From: Novosphingobium sp. FSW06-99
GTDB taxonomy: Bacteria; Pseudomonadota; Alphaproteobacteria; Sphingomonadales; Sphingomonadaceae
DNA length: 64,000 nucleotides
Reading direction: 5' to 3'
NCBI RefSeq assembly: GCF_001519065.1
Contig: NZ_KQ954256.1
Coordinates: 1 to 64,000 of the forward strand
Notes under the pieces: generated by a model
Databases searched by the model: none
What the model was told of the DNA's origin: nothing
What the model saw: the letters and a program-made list of their open reading frames with translations, nothing else
Made by a program: the position numbers and the translations under genes
Shown here: positions 7,638 to 15,438 of the stretch, in pieces
How the letters are laid out: every line of letters begins with the position of its first letter
Numbering within the stretch: the first letter of the stretch is position 1

Positions 7638-9395
7638 ATGACCGTTTCCGAAGCCGTCCGCAATGCGGCGGCACTGGTTCCGACACCCAACGACGACGCG
7701 CATCCGCGCCGTTATGCCGATTTCGCCACATTCTGCGATGCGCTCGATTTTGCCGCAACAGGGGATCTCGGTTTCAACTTTCACGATGCGCGCGGCACGC
7801 TGACGCAGGTCTATCCTTATGCACAACTCCGCGCCGATGCGCTGATCGCGGCGCGACGGCTGATCGCGCTGGGCATTGCGCCGGGCGACCGGGTGGCCCT
7901 GATCGCCGAAACCGGCCCCGATTTTGCCGCGCTGTTCTGCGGTGCGATCTATGCCGGGGCCTGGCCGGTGCCCCTGCCCTTGCCGACCAGTTTCGGCGGC
8001 AAGGACAACTATATCGATCAGATCGCGGTGCAGCTTGCCAGTTCCGATCCCGCCGTGCTGCTCTATCCCGACGAGATCGGCGCGATGTGCGCCGCCGCCG
8101 CCGAGCGCCAGGGCTGCACCGGGCTGAGCTGGACCGCAGTGGCCGCCACCGAACCTGCCGCGACCGCACTGCCGCCCGCCGATCCCGATGCCATCTGCTA
8201 TCTGCAATATTCCAGCGGATCGACGCGGTTTCCGCATGGCGTGGCGGTGACGCATCGCGCGCTGCTGGCCAACCTGGCCGGGCACGCGCATGGCATGCGT
8301 CTGCAACCGGGCGACCGCTGCATAAGCTGGCTGCCGTGGTATCACGACATGGGACTGGTCGGCTGTTTCCTGTCGCCGATCGCCAACCAGGTGTCGGTCG
8401 ATTTCCTGCGCACCGAAGACTTTGCGCGCCGTCCGCTGGCTTGGCTCGACATGATCAGCCGCAACCCCGGCACCAGCGTGTCCTATTCGCCGACCTTCGG
8501 CTATGACATCTGCGCGCGCCGCATTTCCAGCCAGACCCACGTGTCCGAACGGTTCGATCTGTCGCGCTGGCGCGTGGCGGGCAATGGCGCCGACATGATT
8601 CGCCCCGATGTCATGCAGGGCTTTGTCGATGCCTTTGCCCCCGCTGGTTTCCGTGCCGGGGCGTTCCTGCCCAGCTATGGCCTGGCCGAAGCGACGCTGG
8701 CGGTCACGCTGATGCCGCCGGGCGAGGGCATCCGTGTCGAACTGGTCGAGGAAGAACGCCTGTCGGGTTCACCGCGCGACCTGTCACGCCCGGCGCGCTA
8801 TCGTGCGATCGTCAATTGCGGGCTGCCAGTGCGCGGGATGGAAGTGGTCATCCGGGGCGAACATGGCGAGCCGGTGGCGCACCACCATATCGGCAAAGTG
8901 TGGTGCCGTGGATCATCGGTGATGCACTCGTATTTCCGCGATCCCGAATCGACCGAGGCGGCGATGGCCGATGGCTGGCTCGACACCGGCGACATGGGCT
9001 ATCTCAATGCCGATGGCTATCTGTTCATTGTCGGCCGCGCCAAGGACATGATCATCATCAACGGCAAGAACCACTGGCCGCAGGATATCGAATGGGCGGT
9101 CGAACAATTGCCCGGATTTCACCAGGGCGACATTGCCGCCTTTTCGATCGAGACCGAAAACGGCGAGGAAGCGCCCGCCGTGCTGGTGCATTGCCGCGTG
9201 TCCGATCCCGCCGAACGCCAGCGCCTGCGCGACCAGATCCGCGACAAAGTGCGCGCGATCACCGGCATGAACTGTGTGGTCGAACTGGTACCGCCGCGCA
9301 CCCTGCCGCGCACGAGTTCGGGCAAATTGAGCCGGGCAAAGGCGAAAAAGCTGTATCTGACCGGCGAAATCGAACCCTATCGCATCGCCGCCTAA
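7638..9395 (+). CDS. Fatty-acyl-AMP ligase / AMP-binding enzyme
   Basis: The 585-residue enzyme should activate a fatty acid with ATP to acyl-AMP and pass it to an acyl carrier protein. The adenylation signature YSSGSTRFPHGVAVTH lies near residue 192, followed by SWLPWYHDMGLVG, the FAAL-type motif. SYGLAEATLAVT, TGDMGYLNADGYLFIVGRAKDMIIINGKN and the C-terminal lysine in PRTSSGKLSRAKAKK complete the ANL fold. Resemblance to FAALs rather than acyl-CoA ligases is judged from these motifs. No carrier protein, PKS or serine palmitoyltransferase lies beside it. Its stop codon overlaps that of the convergent SDR gene. In sphingomonads such a ligase may feed ceramide or hydroxy-lipid synthesis, but that is inference. 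Confidence 0.9.
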   Translation: MTVSEAVRNAAALVPTPNDDAHPRRYADFATFCDALDFAATGDLGFNFHDARGTLTQVYPYAQLRADALIAARRLIALGIAPGDRVALIAETGPDFAALFCGAIYAGAWPVPLPLPTSFGGKDNYIDQIAVQLASSDPAVLLYPDEIGAMCAAAAERQGCTGLSWTAVAATEPAATALPPADPDAICYLQYSSGSTRFPHGVAVTHRALLANLAGHAHGMRLQPGDRCISWLPWYHDMGLVGCFLSPIANQVSVDFLRTEDFARRPLAWLDMISRNPGTSVSYSPTFGYDICARRISSQTHVSERFDLSRWRVAGNGADMIRPDVMQGFVDAFAPAGFRAGAFLPSYGLAEATLAVTLMPPGEGIRVELVEEERLSGSPRDLSRPARYRAIVNCGLPVRGMEVVIRGEHGEPVAHHHIGKVWCRGSSVMHSYFRDPESTEAAMADGWLDTGDMGYLNADGYLFIVGRAKDMIIINGKNHWPQDIEWAVEQLPGFHQGDIAAFSIETENGEEAPAVLVHCRVSDPAERQRLRDQIRDKVRAITGMNCVVELVPPRTLPRTSSGKLSRAKAKKLYLTGEIEPYRIAA

Positions 9396-10102
9396 TAGGG
9401 GATCGGCGCCCCGTCCCATGCGAAAAACCCGCCGCTGTCGGCGGGTTGCAACCGATCGATCACATCGAGCAGCGCCGCCGCGCTGACATCGGGGGTGAAC
9501 AACCGGTCGGGCGCCACCCCGCGCTGAAACGGTGCGGACAGGCCGGTGTCGACGGTGCCGGGATGCAGCGCGGCGACCACCGCCTGCGGGTGCGAGCGGG
9601 CCCATTCGATCGCGATCGTGCGGCACAGCATGTTGAGCGCGGCCTTTGACGCGCGATAGGCGTGCCAGCCGCCCAGCCGGTTGTCGCCGATCGACCCGAC
9701 CCGCGCCGACAGCACCGCAAACACCGCGCGCCGATCGCGCGGCAACAGCTGCTGCACCGCGCGCGCGATCAGCGCGGGAACGATCGCATTGTCGGCAAAC
9801 AATTCGTGCAAGCCCGCCGCGCTGACCTGACGCAGCGCCTTTTCCGGCCCGCTGCCATCGGCGCGCGTCAGCCGCCCGGTGGCGACCAGCACCAGATCGA
9901 GCGGTGTGCCAAGCGCTGCAACCGTATCGGCCAGACTGTCATCCATCGCTGCAAACCGGAACGGCGTGATCTTGGCGCCCGTCGGCACCGCACCGCGCCG
10001 CGATCCGGCAAAGACCACCGCGACATCGTCCCGCGCGGCCAATCGGCGCACCAGCGCGGCACCAATCCCGCCCGAGGCCCCGAACACCGCGCATCGCATC
10101 AT
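9392..10102 (-). CDS. Short-chain dehydrogenase/reductase
   Basis: A 236-residue NAD(P)-dependent SDR. The Rossmann glycine motif GASGGIGAALV is at the N terminus and the catalytic YRASK, preceded by LSARVGSIGDN, lies near residue 150. The PGTVDTGLSAPF segment resembles C-factor-like SDRs. The substrate cannot be deduced. I place the start at the ATG at 10102, whose ATGA overlaps the beta-lactamase stop, rather than the longer frame start at 10120. It is probably co-transcribed with the beta-lactamase. Confidence 0.87.
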   Translation of the reverse strand: MMRCAVFGASGGIGAALVRRLAARDDVAVVFAGSRRGAVPTGAKITPFRFAAMDDSLADTVAALGTPLDLVLVATGRLTRADGSGPEKALRQVSAAGLHELFADNAIVPALIARAVQQLLPRDRRAVFAVLSARVGSIGDNRLGGWHAYRASKAALNMLCRTIAIEWARSHPQAVVAALHPGTVDTGLSAPFQRGVAPDRLFTPDVSAAALLDVIDRLQPADSGGFFAWDGAPIPY

Positions 10103-11016
10103 CGTCGCTTCGCTTTCCATGCCACGGGATCGGTGGCGATCCGCATGACCGCCGCCAGCACCGCTTCGTCGGCCGGCCTCACGCTGTCGGGCGTCCCGGT
10201 CGGCTCGTAATAGGCGGTCACTGCCAGCGGCGCGTGAAATCGGCCATCGCCCACTGGGGCAAGCACCAGCGCCAGATCGACGACTTTGGCAATCGAGGCG
10301 CCGTCATTCCACGTCCCGGTCTTGTCGCCCGCCTGCCACCCCTCGGGCAATCCGGCGCGCAAACGGCCAAGCCCGGTGCTGCATGCCTTCATCCAGCCCC
10401 ACAGCGTGGCCCGTGATCCGCCCGACAGCACCGGCCCGGTCAGCAATCGCCCGAGGGTCTGCGCCATCGCGGTGGGCGTGGTGGTGTCGTGCACCGCACC
10501 CGGTGCCACGCGGTTGAGATCGGGCTCGTGGTGATCGAGCCTGCTGACATCATCGCCCAGTGTGCGCCAGAACGCGGTGAGCGCCGCCGGGCCGCCAAAA
10601 CGCGCCAGCAACAGGTTGGCGGCCAGATTGTCGCTGCGTTCCACCGCCGCCTCGGCCAGGGTCAGGATCGGCAGGCCTTCCTTGCCCGCCGCCGCCTCGG
10701 TAACCGGTGATGCGGGCAGGATGTCGAGCACCGAATAGGCCAGCACTTCATCGCCGCGGGCTTGGCCCGCATCGATCTGCGCCAGCACCATCGCCGCCAG
10801 CGACAGCTTGAACGAGGAACAATGCGCAAACCGTTCGTCCTGCCGCCAGCCAAAGCCGCGTCCGCTGGCGGTGTCGCGCACCGCGACCCCCAGACGCCCG
10901 CCCGCGCGGCGTTCGAGCGCGGCAAGCATGGTCCCGCCGGCAAGCGCAGGCTGGGCCAAGGCAGGAAGGGGGGCGAAAGTGGCGCCTAGCGCGCCAAGCA
11001 ATGTGCGACGATCCAT
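10099..11016 (-). CDS. bla: Class A beta-lactamase
   Basis: A serine beta-lactamase hydrolysing penams or cephems in the periplasm. The 305-residue product has all class A motifs: SSFK (active serine, residues 67-70), SDN in ERSDNLAANLL, the Glu166-type EPDLN, and KTG in GDKTGTWNDG. The N terminus, DRRTLLGALGATFAPLPALAQ, is a signal peptide with twin arginines and may be Tat-dependent. The ATG at 11016 is preferred over 11046 because the signal peptide starts there. It is not adjacent to an ampR-like regulator. It looks like a resident chromosomal enzyme, since base composition matches its neighbours and no mobile genes are nearby. Confidence 0.93.
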   Translation of the reverse strand: MDRRTLLGALGATFAPLPALAQPALAGGTMLAALERRAGGRLGVAVRDTASGRGFGWRQDERFAHCSSFKLSLAAMVLAQIDAGQARGDEVLAYSVLDILPASPVTEAAAGKEGLPILTLAEAAVERSDNLAANLLLARFGGPAALTAFWRTLGDDVSRLDHHEPDLNRVAPGAVHDTTTPTAMAQTLGRLLTGPVLSGGSRATLWGWMKACSTGLGRLRAGLPEGWQAGDKTGTWNDGASIAKVVDLALVLAPVGDGRFHAPLAVTAYYEPTGTPDSVRPADEAVLAAVMRIATDPVAWKAKRR

Positions 11017-11144
11017 GCATGCCACGCTATCGCGAATTCCGACCAACCGCCATCACCCATCGACAACACGCCCTTGCCGCGCAGCCCGCATCGGGCCATC
11101 TTGGTATCAGAGTTTGAATCGAACCGCGCGAAAGGGCGCGTTTC

Positions 11145-11234
11145 GAAGTCGGCACCGGCCCGCTCCCGCACCCGGCCACCCACAGGGTACTGTCACAGGG
11201 TGGCCGGGTGGGGGAGCGGGCCGATGCCGACTTC
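11145..11234. repeat. Palindromic repeat element, second copy
   Basis: Arms of 36 bp (11145-11180 and 11199-11234) are reverse complements with two mismatches. The centre includes a 17-bp core (11178-11194) identical to the core of the element at 1407-1496 on the opposite strand. A smaller hairpin with 8-bp arms follows at 11234-11253. The element lies in the spacer between the divergent bla and telA genes and shows no coding potential. Confidence 0.85.
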
Positions 11235-11291
11235 CCGACACGACAGTGTCGGGACAGGCTCTCAGCACCGTGCCTCCAGCCGAGTAGAACC

Positions 11292-12497
11292 ATGGCCACG
11301 AACGCCGACACCACCCCCGCCCTGACTTTGACCCCGCCCGATCCCGTGCCGGTCGTCGCGCCCCAACAGGCGGCCGGGCTCGTCCCGCTGGCTGACGAAG
11401 CCAAGTCGAAACTCGAACAGCGCGCCGACGCCTTTGTTGCCGACCTGATCGCGCAAGACGCCGCCAGCCCCGAATTCGGCAAGCGGGTCGATCAGTTGAC
11501 CGCGATGGGGGGCAAGGAAATCGCCGCCGCCGCCGGGATGTCCAACCGCTTTCTCGATCGCCCGGTGCGCGCGATGGACAAGGACAGCGGCGTCGGGTCC
11601 GACCTGGCCGCGCTGCGCCGCACGGTCGAGGATCTCGATCCGGGCAAGAAAGGCGTGACCACCGGCGGGCGCAAGTTTCTGGGCGTGATCCCGTTCGGCA
11701 ACAGCGTGAAGAAGTATTTCGACAGCTATGTCTCGGCGCAGGGCCATATCAAGGCGATCCTCGACCGGCTGGCGTCGGGCAAGGATGAATTGCTGAAGGA
11801 CAATGCCGCGATCGATGTCGAACGCGCCAAGCTGTGGGAAGCGATGGGCAAGCTGGAGCAGATGATCCACATCGCCCGCACGCTCGATCAAAAGCTGGAA
11901 GATGCCGCCAACGATCTCGACCACACCGACCCTGCAAAGGCCAAGGCGGTGCGCGAAAGCGCGCTGTTCTATACCCGCCAGCGCACGCAGGATCTGCTGA
12001 CCCAGATGGCGGTGACGGTGCAGGGCTATCTGGCGCTCGATCTGGTCAAGAAGAACAACGTCGAACTGGTCAAGGGCGTCGATCGCGCGGGCACCACCAC
12101 GGTCGCCGCGCTGCGCACCGCCGTCACCGTGGCGATGGCGATGACCAACCAGCGGCTTGTGCTGCAACAGATCACCGCGCTCAACACCACCACCGCCAAC
12201 ATCATCGATGCCACCGGGCAGATGCTGAAAGACAACACCGCGCGCATCCACGAAATGGCGGCATCGAGCACGATCCCGCTCGAAACGCTGCAAAAGGCGT
12301 TCCAGAACATCTATGACACGATGGATTCGATCGACACGTTCAAGCTCAAGGCGCTCGATTCGATGAAGCAGACGATCGGCACGCTGACGAACGAAGTCGA
12401 CAAGTCGCAGGCCTATATCGCCCGCGCCCAGGGCGTGGCGCCGACCGGTGTGCTGCCCGCGCAGCATCCCGCGCTGTCGCTCGACGGCGATATCTGA
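11292..12497 (+). CDS. TelA/KlaA-family toxic anion resistance protein
   Basis: The 401-residue protein belongs to the TelA family, linked by some plasmid systems to tellurite resistance; its actual chromosomal role is usually an envelope or stress function. Evidence is the predominantly helical, coiled-coil-prone sequence with the family segments MSNRFLDRPVRAMDKDS, LIPFGN-like FLGVIPFGNSVKKYFDSY, and long repeats such as NTTTANIIDATGQMLKDN. No membrane span. The start ATG at 11292 is chosen over an upstream open frame running through the repeat. It is followed two bases later by an XpaC-like gene, the same pairing found in Bacillus. Confidence 0.9.
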   Translation: MATNADTTPALTLTPPDPVPVVAPQQAAGLVPLADEAKSKLEQRADAFVADLIAQDAASPEFGKRVDQLTAMGGKEIAAAAGMSNRFLDRPVRAMDKDSGVGSDLAALRRTVEDLDPGKKGVTTGGRKFLGVIPFGNSVKKYFDSYVSAQGHIKAILDRLASGKDELLKDNAAIDVERAKLWEAMGKLEQMIHIARTLDQKLEDAANDLDHTDPAKAKAVRESALFYTRQRTQDLLTQMAVTVQGYLALDLVKKNNVELVKGVDRAGTTTVAALRTAVTVAMAMTNQRLVLQQITALNTTTANIIDATGQMLKDNTARIHEMAASSTIPLETLQKAFQNIYDTMDSIDTFKLKALDSMKQTIGTLTNEVDKSQAYIARAQGVAPTGVLPAQHPALSLDGDI

Positions 12498-12499
12498 CG

Positions 12500-13255
12500 A
12501 TGGCAGGCGAAGCAGCCGATCACGCCGCGATCATGCGCGCGGCCAGCGCGACGCTGGCGTTTCAGCAACAGGGCGGGCGACGCACCGGCGGCTCGATCGG
12601 CAAGCGCTCGGCCGAACTGAAGCGCCAGCACGCCTTGCGCAAGCTGATCCGCGCCAGCCTGGCGGTGGGGGTGATCCTGCTGGCAGCGACGGTGACCGGG
12701 ATCGTGATCGGCGGGATCGGCCTGGGCGGGTTCATGCTGACGTTGCTGGCGCTGGCGGCGGCGGTGGTGTTTCTGGGCGCGTTCCCCCGGCTCAAGGTGC
12801 CCGAACTTGGCGCACTCAACCGGGGCGATGTGCGCGCCACCGTGGGCCGCACGCAATTGTGGCTGGAATCGCAGCGGCCCGCGCTGCCACCGCCTGCCTC
12901 GCGCCTGCTCGACGGGATCGGGCTGCGGCTCGATGCGCTGGGCACGCAACTGGCGGGGATCGATCCGGGCGAACCGGCAGTGGGCGATGTGCGCCGCCTG
13001 ATCGGCGAACATCTGCCCGGCATGGTGGCCAGCTATACGCGCATTCCGGCGCATCTGCGCGGCGAACAGCGCGGCGGCAAGACCGCCGACCAGCAATTGA
13101 CCGAAGGCCTGTCGCGGATCACCGACGAGATCGACGCGCTGTCGCGCAAACTGGCCGAAGGCGACATCGATGCGCTGGCAACGGAAGCCCGCTATCTTGA
13201 CTATCGCTACGGCAACGCGCTTGAGGAACCGGGTAAACTGACCGGACCTGTCTGA
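12500..13255 (+). CDS. XpaC-like membrane protein
   Basis: A 251-residue protein resembling XpaC, described as 5-bromo-4-chloroindolyl phosphate hydrolysis protein, whose enzymatic role is doubtful. Two adjacent hydrophobic stretches (about residues 50-95) form a membrane hairpin; the C-terminal part is helical (LSRITDEIDALSRKLAEGDIDALATEARYLDYRY). The cytoplasmic N terminus is Ala/Gln/Arg rich. Tight coupling with telA and a TGATG overlap with the next gene indicate an operon of three. Family assignment rests mainly on context plus topology. Confidence 0.7.
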   Translation: MAGEAADHAAIMRAASATLAFQQQGGRRTGGSIGKRSAELKRQHALRKLIRASLAVGVILLAATVTGIVIGGIGLGGFMLTLLALAAAVVFLGAFPRLKVPELGALNRGDVRATVGRTQLWLESQRPALPPPASRLLDGIGLRLDALGTQLAGIDPGEPAVGDVRRLIGEHLPGMVASYTRIPAHLRGEQRGGKTADQQLTEGLSRITDEIDALSRKLAEGDIDALATEARYLDYRYGNALEEPGKLTGPV

Positions 13256-13560
13256 TGCGCCTCGAAATACCCCACACGCTTGGCAAGGATGAAGTGCGCC
13301 GCCGCATCGCCGCACGGATCGACGGCGCCGAGGAAAAGGCCAGCGTGCTGGTTGGCGGCCCGCTCAGCCTGCACCTGACCTGGATCGACCGCGATCGTCT
13401 GTCGGTCGAGGCCTCGGCAATGGGCTATACGGTGCCCTCGACGCTTGAAATCGCCGAAACCGCGCTGCTGTTCGATGTAACCATCCCCGGCGGGTTGGGC
13501 TTTGCGCGCGGCATGATCGAAAACCTGATCCGCGAACGTGGCGAAAAACTGCTGGCCTGA
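13255..13560 (+). CDS. Polyhydroxyalkanoic acid system family protein
   Basis: A 101-residue small protein starting MRLEIPHTLGKDEVRRRIA and ending in a helix (GFARGMIENLIRERGEKLL), matching the pattern of the PHA_gran_rgn family annotated as polyhydroxyalkanoic acid system proteins. Function is poorly defined, and no phaC or phasin lies nearby. Its start overlaps the xpaC-like stop (TGATG), so it is translationally coupled to the telA-xpaC operon. Family assignment is by sequence feel and size, without a search. Confidence 0.7.
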   Translation: MRLEIPHTLGKDEVRRRIAARIDGAEEKASVLVGGPLSLHLTWIDRDRLSVEASAMGYTVPSTLEIAETALLFDVTIPGGLGFARGMIENLIRERGEKLLA

Positions 13561-13611
13561 CCGGCGCGCGCTGCGATACCCCGCCATCGCCCCCCGCAGG
13601 AGACTTTTTGC

Positions 13612-14220
13612 ATGCCCGTACCTGCCTTGCGCCTTTTGCCGATCGCGCTGATGCTTGCGGGCGCCAGCCCGGTGCGGGCGGCAACCGACTTTGACCCACC
13701 GGCCTATGCCGCCGCGGTGGCCCGCGCCGAAGCGGGAGATCAGGGCGTAGACTACACCTGGTTGCGCATCCAGACGGCGGCCCGGCTGCACTTTGCCGAA
13801 AAGCCCTGGGCAGATCTCGACCGCGCCAGCGGCCTGGTCGATGCCGATCCCGACCAGGCGCTGCAACTTGCCCGCACACGCATCGCCGAAGACTGGACCG
13901 ATTTTACCGCGCATATCGTCGCGCAACTGGCGCTGAAACGGCTGCACCGCGATGCCGACGCCACGCGCGAGGGCGCGATTGCCGGTGCGATCACGCGGTC
14001 GATCGCCGGCGGGCACAAAGGCACGGTGATCGACGATGCGTTCAACGCGGTCAGCATCGCCGAAGAAGCCCGCGTGCTGTTCCTGCTGCATTTCCGCAGC
14101 GACCATCAGGCGCTGGTGATGCAGGGCGGCGAACGTTTTGACGTGTTCGACGTGTTCGACACCCGCACCGATGAACCGCGCAAAGTGTGGTTCAACATCG
14201 ACGCGTTCTACGGCAAGTGA
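13612..14220 (+). CDS. DUF4919-like exported protein
   Basis: A 202-residue protein with a cleavable signal peptide (LLPIALMLAGASPVRAA). The mature part has the shape of DUF4919: an early D-Y-T-x-L-R-I motif (VDYTWLRIQTAA), a helical mid-section, and a C-terminal segment EEARVLFLLHFRSDHQALV followed by VWFNIDAFYG. The function is unknown. A duplicated FDVFDVFD hexamer-like run lies near the C terminus. It is 52 bp from the preceding gene and may be a separate unit. Confidence 0.65.
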   Translation: MPVPALRLLPIALMLAGASPVRAATDFDPPAYAAAVARAEAGDQGVDYTWLRIQTAARLHFAEKPWADLDRASGLVDADPDQALQLARTRIAEDWTDFTAHIVAQLALKRLHRDADATREGAIAGAITRSIAGGHKGTVIDDAFNAVSIAEEARVLFLLHFRSDHQALVMQGGERFDVFDVFDTRTDEPRKVWFNIDAFYGK

Positions 14221-14226
14221 GCAAGA

Positions 14227-14272
14227 GCATCGTGCAAAAAAGTGCGTCCCGGTTTTTGCAAAAAAACGATGC
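14227..14272. terminator. Bidirectional terminator-like hairpin
   Basis: Nested inverted repeats (outer arms GCATCGT and ACGATGC; inner arms TGCAAAAA and TTTTTGCA) lie just after the stop of the DUF4919 gene and before the convergent DUF2827 stop at 14320. A-tracts and T-tracts on both strands would let it end transcription in either direction. A perfect 12-bp palindrome, GTTAAATTTAAC, follows at 14303-14314. Confidence 0.5.
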
Positions 14273-14319
14273 AAAAACAAAAACCTATAGCGCGCGACCT
14301 GTGTTAAATTTAACGCCGC

Positions 14320-15438
14320 CTAGGCCGTAAAACACGCGGCGATGGCCGCGCTGTAGCAGGCGATATTGGCTTCGCCGCAGGGGTCGAGCGTCTGCAGAAA
14401 GGCGCGCGCGCTGGCGCGATAGGCATCCAGTTCCGCATCGTGGCGGGCGATCGCCGCAATCAGCGCCTGCGCCCCGCCCTCGCAATCGAAATCTGCATAG
14501 CGATAGCCGCAATCGCCCAGCATGTCGGAATTGTGGATCAGCGGATAGCCTCCGTGGATCGCCTCGTAATGGAGGTAGTTCTGCGCGTTGTCGACATGGT
14601 GCGAAACGATGCAATCGGCATCGTCATGCAGGATGCGGGTAACCTTGATGCGCGGGCGAAACCGCACCAGAGCGCGCCGCACGCAATCGAGACCGGCCGC
14701 AAACTGGCCGAAATTCTGCCCTTTGCGAAAATGGTCGGTGTTGAACACGTGGATCGCCGCCAGCGCATCGGGATGGCTGCGCACCACCTGTTCGCAGATC
14801 AGCAGCGGCACATGCGCGGTCTTTACCGAACAGCGGTTGGGCTCCATCACCGCGATGCGCCAGGCCGCGCGGCCGGGTCGGTATCCCCAGGTCAGGCCCC
14901 GCGCCGCCGCATCGCGTTCGATCAGCAGCGGGCTCCACAAATGCGGCATGGCGCGCACCGGCGCGCGCAACAGCGCCGCATAATAGGCCGCATTGGTGCG
15001 CACAAAGGCAGGCAGCGTCCAGATCTGGTCATACGTGATGCCATGCGCCACTTGCGCAGGCGGCAGCGCGTGGACCATGCTTTCGGTGTCGATCACATAG
15101 TCGTTGGCCACGCGCATGCCGATGATCCGCCCGCCGCGCGCGCGAAATTGCGCGGCCCAGGCGGGCGGCACATGCGCGCCCAGTTCGATCACCAGATCAA
15201 GGTCGCGCAGCGCCTCGTCCATGGTGATCACCGGGCACAGCAATTCGGTTTCGAACGCATCATCCCGCTGCCCGGCGGGCGATGCGCCGTTGACCACAAA
15301 GCAGCGCGCCACCACGGGCGAGCGCGTCAGCAGCATGGTCAAAAAATTGCAGTTCTGGCCAAGCCCGTTTTCCCACAGCGATTGCCCGCCGCCCCGGATG
15401 AACAGCGTCACCCCGACCTTCAGCCCGGTCACGGTCAT
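14320..15438 (-). CDS. DUF2827 family protein (first of tandem pair by position)
   Basis: A 372-residue protein of the DUF2827 family, thought to have a glycosyltransferase-like fold but without an assigned reaction. Diagnostic segments are LFIRGGGQSLWENGLGQNCNFL at the N terminus and HHVDNAQNYLHYEAIHGGYPLIHNSDML towards the end. No signal peptide or membrane span. Its ATG overlaps the stop of the next paralogue (ATGA), so the pair is co-translated. It may modify a surface glycan, in keeping with the capsule locus 15 kb away, but the link is inference. Confidence 0.8.
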   Translation of the reverse strand: MTVTGLKVGVTLFIRGGGQSLWENGLGQNCNFLTMLLTRSPVVARCFVVNGASPAGQRDDAFETELLCPVITMDEALRDLDLVIELGAHVPPAWAAQFRARGGRIIGMRVANDYVIDTESMVHALPPAQVAHGITYDQIWTLPAFVRTNAAYYAALLRAPVRAMPHLWSPLLIERDAAARGLTWGYRPGRAAWRIAVMEPNRCSVKTAHVPLLICEQVVRSHPDALAAIHVFNTDHFRKGQNFGQFAAGLDCVRRALVRFRPRIKVTRILHDDADCIVSHHVDNAQNYLHYEAIHGGYPLIHNSDMLGDCGYRYADFDCEGGAQALIAAIARHDAELDAYRASARAFLQTLDPCGEANIACYSAAIAACFTA

